A stretch of 39,050 nt of DNA, from contig JBOGFI010000049.1 of NCBI GenBank assembly GCA_050743365.1, forward strand, positions 1 to 39,050. Direction: 5' to 3'. The notes beneath the pieces are model-generated. The model searched no databases. It was not told where the DNA came from and saw only the letters and a list, made by a program, of their open reading frames with translations. Within the stretch, counting starts at the first letter, position 1; each line of letters begins with the position of its first letter. Shown here piece after piece: positions 8,852 to 15,149 of the stretch. The position numbers and the translations under genes were made by a program. The DNA comes from JBOGFI01 sp050743365 (GTDB taxonomy: Bacteria; Actinomycetota; Acidimicrobiia; IMCC26256; JACDBD01).

Positions 8852-9589
8852 GTGCGGAGATTGCTGGTGCTCGCGAGTGCCGCCGCGTGTGCTGGTGCGA
8901 TCGGAATCGCGCCGGTAGCGGCCGGGCCGTCGGGTGACGTGGCGAGGTTCTGCGATCTCAACTTCGAGGTCAGCCAGTTGTTCAACCGGGCCCCCGACGA
9001 GGACGCCTCCGACGAGGAGATCCAGGAGTTCCAGCAGGAGCTGTACGCGTTGCTGGACGAGGCGGCGTCGATCGCGCCGCCGGAGATCGCTGCGCAGGTC
9101 AGCAGCGCCGTTGCCGCGCTCCGCGCCGACCTGGACGCCGCCTTCGAGGACCCGGCGGTCCAGGAGGCGAGCCAGGCGATCGACCAGTGGGCCGTTGCCA
9201 ACTGCGGCTACCAGACGGCCGATGTGACCGGGATCGAGTACGAGTTCGACGGTATCCCGAAGACGCTCCAGACCGGCAGGACCGCCTTCAACTTCACCAA
9301 CGACGGCGCCGAGCTCCACGACCTCGTCGTCTTCCGCATCAAGACCGACACGCCGGTCAAGAAGCTGCTCAAGCTGCCGGACAGGAAGGTGGAGAAGCAG
9401 GTCCAGGAGATCGGCGCGACGTTCGCGCTCCAGGGCGAGTCTGCTGTCGCCTATCTCGACCTCAAGAAGCCCGGGCGCTACGCCGCGGTGTGCTTCGTGC
9501 CGGTCGGCTCGATCGACCCGGAAGAGGAGGTCGACGGCCCGCCCCACGCCGAGGAGGGCATGGTGTTCGAGTTCAGGGTCAAGAGGTAG
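8852..9589 (+). CDS. Exported protein with cupredoxin-like C-terminal domain
   Basis: A 245-aa protein. The GTG start is preceded by GAGGAGG and gives a Sec signal peptide (VRRLLVLASAAACAGAIGIAPVAAG). Residues of about 30-120 form an acidic helical region with ARFCDLNFEVSQLF and a later NCGYQ, so two cysteines could form a disulfide. The C-terminal half (YEFDGIPKTLQTGRTAFNFTNDGAELHDLVVFRI, then KPGRYAAVCFVPVGS near the end) has the beta-sandwich pattern of cupredoxin-like proteins. A His in ELHDLV, a Cys in AVCFVP and a His in PPHAEEGM are possible copper ligands in the usual order, with Met in EEGMVFEF. Likely a cell-surface electron or copper carrier; copper binding is inference. It is convergent with the sulfatase gene. 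Confidence 0.8.
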   Translation: MRRLLVLASAAACAGAIGIAPVAAGPSGDVARFCDLNFEVSQLFNRAPDEDASDEEIQEFQQELYALLDEAASIAPPEIAAQVSSAVAALRADLDAAFEDPAVQEASQAIDQWAVANCGYQTADVTGIEYEFDGIPKTLQTGRTAFNFTNDGAELHDLVVFRIKTDTPVKKLLKLPDRKVEKQVQEIGATFALQGESAVAYLDLKKPGRYAAVCFVPVGSIDPEEEVDGPPHAEEGMVFEFRVKR

Positions 9590-9601
9590 CCGCTCGCCCA
9601 G

Positions 9602-11185
9602 TCAGGCCGGCCGCGCCACCTTCAGCTTCGGCTGCCGCTCTGGCGGCAGGTGGTCGTAGAGGTCGGCGACGAGGTCCTTGCGGATCCCCTCGTAGTCGGG
9701 GTCGTCCCATAGATTGCGGAACTGGCACGGGTCCTCGTCGACCCGGTACAGCTCGCCCTCGCTGCCGTCGTAGGTGACCGACGACTCCGGCGGTCGTCCG
9801 TTCACCTGGAACCACTCGAGCCCGTTGGGCTCGCCCTTCGTGCTGCGCTCGTAGGCGGTGCACAGCCAGCCGTCACGGTAGATCGACCGCAGGTGCATGC
9901 CGTAGCCGGGGAACTGGCTGTCCCACTCGCACAGCACCCGCTCGCGGCCCGACCCCGGCGCGGCCGGCAGCGCCTCGCCCTGCATCCAGTCGGCGAGCGC
10001 GACCCCGGCGATGTCGCAGAACGTCGGCGCGAGGTCGACGTGGCCGACCGGCTCGGTGACCTCGGCCGGCGTGACGCCCGCCGCCGGCGCCGGGCGCCAC
10101 ACGAGCGGCACCCGCATGAGGGCGTCGGTGTGGAACGGGCCCTTGTACACGAACCCGAAGTCGCCCTGGAGCTCGCCGTGGTCAGTGGTGAAGAGCACGT
10201 CGGTGTCGGCGTCCCACCCCCGCTCGGCGACGCGGCGCAGCACGCGGCCGCAGGCCTCGTCGATGAGCTCGTTCATCACGTGGGCCATCGCGTTGATCTC
10301 GCTTACCTGGTCGTGGCTGAGCTGCCCCGGCTCGAAGCGCCCGGGCCCGCCCTCCTGGTTGCACCAGGCGCCCTCGTACCAGGCGAGCCAGTGTGCGGGC
10401 TTCTGCGCCAGCACCTCGCGGATCGCGTCCGGGTTCCCGGGATGCCCGGGCGGGAGGTCGAGGTCGCGCCAGTCGACCCGGTGCCGCTCCGATGCGGGCG
10501 GGTCCCAGGGGTGGTGAGGGTCGGGGAAGCTCATCCACACGAACCAGTCCTCGCCGTCGTCGAGCGAGTCGAGGTACGCGATCGTGCGGTCGGCGACCCA
10601 GTCGGTGTGGTACCAGTCGCGCGGTACGGGGTTGACCTTCGTCTCGGGTGCGCCGGTGTCGCCGCCTCCTTCGACCGAGAGCAGCGGCGCGAACCCGTCC
10701 TCGGCGCCCGGGTGGTTCCGGAGCAGCCACTTGCCGTAGTGCTGGACGGGGGAGCCGAGCACGGTCGGCGTGTGCATCGACAGCTCGACCCGGTCGAAGC
10801 CGCGCATCGGCCCCGTCGAGTCGTCGTCGGCGAGGTAGTTCTCCTGCCACTGGTGGTCGAGATCGAAGCCGGGCTCGAAGTGCGCCTTGCCGAGCAGCGC
10901 GGTCCGGTAGCCCGCCTGCTCCTTCAGGTGCGCAGCCACGCTCAGCGCGTCGAGCGGCAGCGGGACGCCGTTGGCGAAGACACCGTGGGTCCGAACGTAC
11001 TGGCCCGTGAGCATGGTCGAGCGGGCGGGCATGCACACCGTGTTCTGGTTGTAGGCCCGGCGGTAGTTGACCCCGGCGGCGGCGAGCCCGTCGACGACAG
11101 GCGTGCGGGCGATCTGGCCGCCGTTGCAGCCCAGCGAGTCGTAGCGCTGCTGGTCGGTGGTGACGAAGAGGATCTTGCGGCCCAT
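9602..11185 (-). CDS. Type I sulfatase (alkaline-phosphatase superfamily)
   Basis: A 527-aa sulfatase that would hydrolyse a sulfate ester. The Cys-type activation motif CMPAR (51-55, in NQNTVCMPARSTMLTG) is where a formylglycine-generating enzyme makes the catalytic residue. Metal-ligand motifs are visible: TTDQQR at the N-terminus (Asp11) and FTTDHGELQGD in the second half. There is no signal peptide, so the enzyme is predicted cytosolic and its substrate may be imported. No formylglycine-generating enzyme is in this window. It is the last gene of a TetR-DUF1330-sulfatase operon and its ATG overlaps the DUF1330 stop by one base. The aromatic or lipid-sulfate substrate is unknown. Confidence 0.93.
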   Translation of the reverse strand: MGRKILFVTTDQQRYDSLGCNGGQIARTPVVDGLAAAGVNYRRAYNQNTVCMPARSTMLTGQYVRTHGVFANGVPLPLDALSVAAHLKEQAGYRTALLGKAHFEPGFDLDHQWQENYLADDDSTGPMRGFDRVELSMHTPTVLGSPVQHYGKWLLRNHPGAEDGFAPLLSVEGGGDTGAPETKVNPVPRDWYHTDWVADRTIAYLDSLDDGEDWFVWMSFPDPHHPWDPPASERHRVDWRDLDLPPGHPGNPDAIREVLAQKPAHWLAWYEGAWCNQEGGPGRFEPGQLSHDQVSEINAMAHVMNELIDEACGRVLRRVAERGWDADTDVLFTTDHGELQGDFGFVYKGPFHTDALMRVPLVWRPAPAAGVTPAEVTEPVGHVDLAPTFCDIAGVALADWMQGEALPAAPGSGRERVLCEWDSQFPGYGMHLRSIYRDGWLCTAYERSTKGEPNGLEWFQVNGRPPESSVTYDGSEGELYRVDEDPCQFRNLWDDPDYEGIRKDLVADLYDHLPPERQPKLKVARPA

Positions 11186-11589
11186 CAGCGGTCTCCGATC
11201 CGGTCGATGCGGGCGGTGCAGGCGACGACGACGGTGCGCTCCAGCCCGCTCTCGCGGTGCGCATGGGCGTCGGCGTACTCGGGGGTCGACACCATCTCGA
11301 GGAAGGCCCGGCGGCTCGGGTACTCGATCAGGAACACGGCGTCCCAGTCCTCGGCCGGGTCGCCGATGAGGACCTGCTCGCCCCGGCCGGTCCAGAGCAC
11401 CCTCCCGCCCCGGGCCTCGATCATCTCGACGGCGGCGTCGCCGTACCGGCGGTAGGCGTCGGCGCCCGACCCCTGCTCGTCGTCCGCGCGGGCCTTGAAC
11501 TTCAGCAGGTTGAGCATCACGACCGGGCCCTCGTCGGGTGCGTGGGCCAGCGCCTCGAACTGCTCCCGGTTCGGGGTGATGCGGCTCAT
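11185..11589 (-). CDS. DUF1330/NIPSNAP-like small protein
   Basis: A 134-aa protein of the dimeric alpha-beta-barrel type annotated DUF1330: VVMLNLLKFKARA near the start, then YRRYGDAAVEMIEARGGRVLWTGRG, and FLIEYPSRRAFLEMVSTPEYADAHAHRESGLE. Family members are ferredoxin-like folds often placed beside catabolic enzymes; a reaction is not established. The start codon overlaps the tetR stop by 4 bp (ATGA), and its own stop overlaps the sulfatase start, so all three should be translated together from one mRNA. An upstream in-frame ATG at 11688 would lie inside tetR and is rejected. Confidence 0.85.
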   Translation of the reverse strand: MSRITPNREQFEALAHAPDEGPVVMLNLLKFKARADDEQGSGADAYRRYGDAAVEMIEARGGRVLWTGRGEQVLIGDPAEDWDAVFLIEYPSRRAFLEMVSTPEYADAHAHRESGLERTVVVACTARIDRIGDR

Positions 11590-12200
11590 CGTCCCTCCCG
11601 GTCCGTGAGCAGGGTGAGCAGGGCGGCGGTGAGGGCCCGCCGGGCCCGCCGCACGCCGAGGCGCTGCTGCGTGCGCAGCCGTTCCCACGCCTCCCAGCTC
11701 GTCAGCAGGTCGATCGCGTCGAGCAGGTCGGCTCGAGCGGCGGGTGTGCGTCGTGCGAGCTCGGGTGCGCAGACGACCTCGAGCTGGGCCCGCAGCCGCG
11801 CCGCCAGCGTGGACAGGTTGCGGCGGACCGTCGGGGAGCGGTGGGCCTCGAGCAGCGCCGCCCGCCGGACGGGGGAGACGGCCTCGAACAGCTCCGACCG
11901 CTGCCGCACCACCGTCTCCACCCGGTGGTCGAGGTCGCCGCCGACCGGGGGCGGGTGCATGAGGCGGCCGTAGTCGCGGACCTGGCGGGCCGACACCTCG
12001 GTGATCAGCGCCTCCATGTCGGCGAAGTGGTGATAGACGCTGCGCGGGGCGACCCGGGCCTGTTCAGCGACCTGTTGAGCGGTCGGCCGCAGCACGCCGG
12101 CCCGGTAGAGGTCGACGAGGGCGTCGATGATCGCCTCGCGGTTGCGCGTCCCGCGCAGGACCCGGCCGTCGAGCATCGTCGTCTGCGCCACGCCGACCAT
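11586..12200 (-). CDS. TetR-family transcriptional regulator
   Basis: A 204-aa repressor-type protein. The N-terminal helix-turn-helix is clear (REAIIDALVDLYRAGVLRPTAQQVAEQARVAPRSVYHHFADMEALI, residues about 22-66). The C-terminal part is an all-helical ligand/dimer domain without recognisable specificity. It heads the DUF1330-sulfatase operon, so its ligand is probably a substrate or product of that pathway. A perfect palindrome lies 5 bp upstream of its start, indicating autoregulation. With such a short leader and no ribosome site the mRNA may be leaderless, as is common in actinobacteria. Confidence 0.92.
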   Translation of the reverse strand: MVGVAQTTMLDGRVLRGTRNREAIIDALVDLYRAGVLRPTAQQVAEQARVAPRSVYHHFADMEALITEVSARQVRDYGRLMHPPPVGGDLDHRVETVVRQRSELFEAVSPVRRAALLEAHRSPTVRRNLSTLAARLRAQLEVVCAPELARRTPAARADLLDAIDLLTSWEAWERLRTQQRLGVRRARRALTAALLTLLTDREGR

Positions 12201-12205
12201 TCAAC

Positions 12206-12232
12206 ACTAGTTGCAAGAATACTGCAACTAGT
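12206..12232. promoter_or_regulatory. Palindromic TetR operator
   Basis: Perfect inverted repeat ACTAGTTGCA - 7 bp - TGCAACTAGT, immediately upstream of tetR and overlapping the stop codon of the diguanylate cyclase gene. Arm length, symmetry and position match operators of autoregulated TetR repressors. On the minus strand the right half supplies TAGTGT, a possible -10 hexamer about 7 bp before the tetR ATG, so repressor binding would cover the core promoter. Confidence 0.75.
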
Positions 12233-13616
12233 TCGGCGCCTGCTTCGCTGTCGCCTGCCCGTGGGCGGGCCCGCCGTTTGCAGGCGCCCGGGCGCAGGCC
12301 CTGCCATCGGATGCGAACAGGGGCCCGAGACCGGCGGGCTGGCCGTCGGCGACGACCCGGTCTCGGCCCTGGCTCTTGGCCCGGTAGAGCGCGGCGTCGG
12401 CACGGGAGACGAGCTTGTCGAGCTCCTCGTCGTGGTCCGAGGCCACCACCCCGAAGCTGGCGGTGAACGACGGGGCGTCACCGTGGGTGCCGATCGTCGC
12501 CAGCTCGCCGCGCACGCGTTCCATGACCTCGGCCGCCTTGAGGATCGAGCAGTCGGGGAGGACGACGACGAACTCCTCGCCCCCGTACCGGCACAGGAGG
12601 TCGTCGGGCCGCACCACCGAGCGCAGCGTCTCGGCGAACACCCGCAAGGCCCGGTCGCCGACGTCATGCCCGTGCGTGTCGTTGAGGCGCTTGAAGTCGT
12701 CGAGGTCGGCCATCACCAGCGCGAACGGCGCTCCCTGGCGCCGGAGCATCCGCACCTTGTTCTCGAAGCTGCGTCGGTTGAGCAGACCGGTGAGCCCGTC
12801 GGTGGACGCCTGGAGCTGGGTCTCGGCCATCACCCGCAGCATCCCGATCCGGTTGCCGAGCTGGTTGGCGAGCACCTGGAGCTCCGCGACCGCGTGGTCG
12901 GGCGCGCCGCGGCCGATGCCACTCGTCACGTGGAGCACGCCCACGGAACGGCCCATGATCGACACCGGAACGCACGCCGCCGAGCACGCGCCCGACGCCC
13001 GGTCGCGCAGCTTCGGGCAGGCGTCGAGCGCCTCGCTGTCGGGGAACACCATCGCCTGACCGCGGCGGGCGGCGACACACGCCTGCGGGGAGTCGACCGG
13101 GCAGCCGGGTGGCTCGGTCGTAGTCGATGCCGCCACCCGCACCAGGTGCGCGTGGCTGTTGTCAGCCAGCAGCAGCTCCGCCGGTGCCTCGGGCACGACG
13201 TGGGAGAGGGCGCGCTCGGCGGCCTCGAGCGCCTCGGGCTCCTGGTCGGCCATCTCGAGCGCGTTGGCGAGCCGGTTCTCGAACTCGCGCCGCCGCACCT
13301 CCTCGAGCGCTTGACGCTCCCTGGCGAAGCGTTGGCTGTCCACCACGATCGCCTTCTTCATGGTTCGCGACGCGACGAGGTAGAGGAGCGGCGCCGCCAT
13401 CAGCACGGACACGCCGGCGAGCGCGAGAACCCGCACCGCGCCGCGGAGGTTGGGAAAGATCGCGTCGAGGACCTGGCCCGCGAACAGGTTCGTCACGCCG
13501 ACCATGGCGATGCCGCCGACGATGGCGCCCCGTGCGTTTCGGTTGACGCCCTCGGCGGCCTGGGCGCGGTCGTCCTCGGTGACGACGACGGGCCGCTCGG
13601 CCTGATCGGCGCTCAT
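12228..13616 (-). CDS. Membrane diguanylate cyclase with GAF-like sensor (GGDEF)
   Basis: A 462-aa protein expected to make cyclic di-GMP from two GTP. Two membrane segments lie in the first 90 residues. A coiled-coil stretch (RFARERQALEEVRRREFENRLANALEMADQ region) and a GAF-like domain follow, then the GGDEF domain (about 275-440). The active-site loop is RYGGEEF near residue 345, preceded by RPDD in the position of the RxxD product-inhibition site, so it should be active and feedback-controlled. The GAF part contains an unusual cysteine set (CPVDSPQAC, DACPKL, GACSAACVP) that could bind a metal or sense redox state. There is no EAL domain. Its 3' end runs into the tetR operator. Confidence 0.93.
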   Translation of the reverse strand: MSADQAERPVVVTEDDRAQAAEGVNRNARGAIVGGIAMVGVTNLFAGQVLDAIFPNLRGAVRVLALAGVSVLMAAPLLYLVASRTMKKAIVVDSQRFARERQALEEVRRREFENRLANALEMADQEPEALEAAERALSHVVPEAPAELLLADNSHAHLVRVAASTTTEPPGCPVDSPQACVAARRGQAMVFPDSEALDACPKLRDRASGACSAACVPVSIMGRSVGVLHVTSGIGRGAPDHAVAELQVLANQLGNRIGMLRVMAETQLQASTDGLTGLLNRRSFENKVRMLRRQGAPFALVMADLDDFKRLNDTHGHDVGDRALRVFAETLRSVVRPDDLLCRYGGEEFVVVLPDCSILKAAEVMERVRGELATIGTHGDAPSFTASFGVVASDHDEELDKLVSRADAALYRAKSQGRDRVVADGQPAGLGPLFASDGRACARAPANGGPAHGQATAKQAPN

Positions 13617-13650
13617 GGCGTGAGAGTCGGCGCGCTCGGCACTCGTGGCG

Positions 13651-14154
13651 TCAGATCAGGCCGAAGTCCTGCGTGGCCCAGACGCGACCGGCGCTGTCGC
13701 ACACCACCCCGATGCCGATCACGTTGTAGCCGCCCGAGAGGATGTTGGCCCGGTGCCCGGCGGAGTTCATCCACGCCTGGTGCATCTGGGCGGCGCTGAT
13801 GCCGCACCCTCCCTGAAGGATGTTCTCGCCCAGCGACCGGAACTGCCAGAACGCCGGGCTGTTGATGGTCGCCCAGAGGTCGCGGTGCGTCATCGACCCG
13901 GTGGCCGCCATCCACCCGCTCCAGTCCTGCGCCAGCTGCCCGAGCTGGTCGTTCCAGCCCAGGGCGGGGAGCCCGTTGCGGGCTCGCTCGGCGTTGGTGA
14001 GGTCGTAGAGCTCGCGGGCCGTCCCCGCTGATGGCAGCGACTGGCCACCGGCGCCACCGCCGGCGGCGCCGCCGTAGCAGGCGGTGCTGAGCGCAGCCAC
14101 GACCAGTGTGGCGGCGAGCAGCTTGGCGCGACGCGTCCCGAGCTTCGTGAGCAT
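13651..14154 (-). CDS. CAP/SCP-domain (YkwD-like) lipoprotein
   Basis: A 167-aa exported protein. The signal peptide ends in a lipobox (LSTAC), followed by a Gly-rich linker. The CAP domain follows: LYDLTNAERARNGLPALGWNDQLGQLAQDWSGWMA, then TMTHRD-like SMTHRD, SLGENI, and AWMNSAGHRANIL with FNVIGIGV-like YNVIGIGV. The expected His and Glu cleft residues (H in MTHRD, E in GEN, H in GHR) are present. Bacterial CAP proteins are surface or secreted; their biochemical role is mostly unresolved. It lies 34 bp upstream of the diguanylate cyclase gene and may share its transcript. A structured leader precedes it. Confidence 0.9.
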   Translation of the reverse strand: MLTKLGTRRAKLLAATLVVAALSTACYGGAAGGGAGGQSLPSAGTARELYDLTNAERARNGLPALGWNDQLGQLAQDWSGWMAATGSMTHRDLWATINSPAFWQFRSLGENILQGGCGISAAQMHQAWMNSAGHRANILSGGYNVIGIGVVCDSAGRVWATQDFGLI

Positions 14155-14250
14155 TGACTTCCCCCGGTTTGGCCTGCCCCTCTGAGGGACTTATCGGCCG
14201 CCCGCAGTGGCGGGTTGAGGGCCTTTCGCCGCCGACCAGCGCGAGGGAGA
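14155..14250 (-). promoter_or_regulatory. Candidate structured leader upstream of the CAP-domain gene
   Basis: Read on the minus strand, this 5' leader has consecutive GC hairpins: CCCGC-CACT-GCGGG and CCCT-CAG-AGGG, separated by GGCCGATAAG and flanked by GGCC elements. The density of pairing suggests an RNA regulatory element. I cannot match it to a known riboswitch class with certainty: the layout is neither a clear c-di-GMP nor a clear c-di-AMP riboswitch. Confidence 0.3.
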
Positions 14251-14275
14251 TGCGGATTGTGGGGGACGATCGGTG

Positions 14276-15076
14276 CTATTGGGACGAGTCTGCCCGCAGC
14301 ATCTCCTCGAACCGCTCGAGCAGCCCGTCGACGCCGGCGCCGTGGAGGGTCATGCCCCCGTCGACGACCAGGTTCTGGCCGGTCACGAAACGGGACAGGT
14401 CGGAACAGAGGAAGACGACGACGTCGGCGACATCCTCGGGAGCGCCCACCCGGGCCAGGGGCGTCTTGGCCTCCATGTGCTCGGTCATGCCCTCGAAGCC
14501 GCGCAGCAGCGGATCGGTCATGGTGGTGTGGATCATCCCGGGCGACACCGCGTTGACGCGCACCGTCGGCGCGTACTCGAGCGCGGCGCTCGCCGTGAGC
14601 GCGACCACCGCCGCTTTCGCGGCCGAGTACGGCGCCTCGCCGGCGGCGGGACGGGTACCGCTGATCGACGCCGTGCTGACGATGCTCCCGCCACCGCCGT
14701 CGAGCATGAGCCTCGCCGCCGCCTTGATGCCGTGGAACACCCCGGTGAGGTTGAGGCCGACGATGCGGTTCCACTCGTCGACGTCCCAGTCGTGGATGCG
14801 CGACAGGTTGCTCCCGCCGGCGTTGTTGAAGAGATCGGTGACGCCTCCGAGCCGGGCGGCGGCGTCGTGCACCGCTGCCTCGAGCGCGTCGTAGTCGGTC
14901 ACGTCGACTCCGTATGCGAGGCCGTCGACCTCGCGGGCCACGGCGTCGGCGGCACCGCCGTCGATATCGACCACCGCCACCCGGGCGCCCTCGGCGACCA
15001 TGCGGCGGCACGTGGCGCGCCCGATGCCGGATCCACCGCCGGTGACGATCGCCGTATGTCCGTCGAGCAGGGCCAT
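14276..15076 (-). CDS. Short-chain dehydrogenase/reductase (SDR)
   Basis: A 266-aa classical SDR that should oxidise or reduce an alcohol/carbonyl with NAD(P)(H). Visible motifs: cofactor loop TGGGSGIG (about 12-19), an acidic residue after strand 2 (VVDID), favouring NAD(H), the structural NNAG, the catalytic Ser in STASISG and YSAAK, and the C-terminal FVTGQNLVVDGGMTLHG. The last about 20 residues (LLERFEEMLRADSSQ) extend beyond the usual end. It is divergent from the large permease gene across 73 bp. The substrate is unknown. Confidence 0.92.
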   Translation of the reverse strand: MALLDGHTAIVTGGGSGIGRATCRRMVAEGARVAVVDIDGGAADAVAREVDGLAYGVDVTDYDALEAAVHDAAARLGGVTDLFNNAGGSNLSRIHDWDVDEWNRIVGLNLTGVFHGIKAAARLMLDGGGGSIVSTASISGTRPAAGEAPYSAAKAAVVALTASAALEYAPTVRVNAVSPGMIHTTMTDPLLRGFEGMTEHMEAKTPLARVGAPEDVADVVVFLCSDLSRFVTGQNLVVDGGMTLHGAGVDGLLERFEEMLRADSSQ

Positions 15077-15149
15077 CGACGCGCATCGTAACGGCGCGCG
15101 CCGCCCATGACTGCCGCGTCATTGCACGGGGCGTCGACCAAGATGGACG

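Noticed and set aside
14155..14250. Classical c-di-GMP (GEMM) riboswitch or c-di-AMP ydaO element
   Set aside because: The characteristic loop sequences of either class are not found in the expected order; kept only as a generic structured leader.
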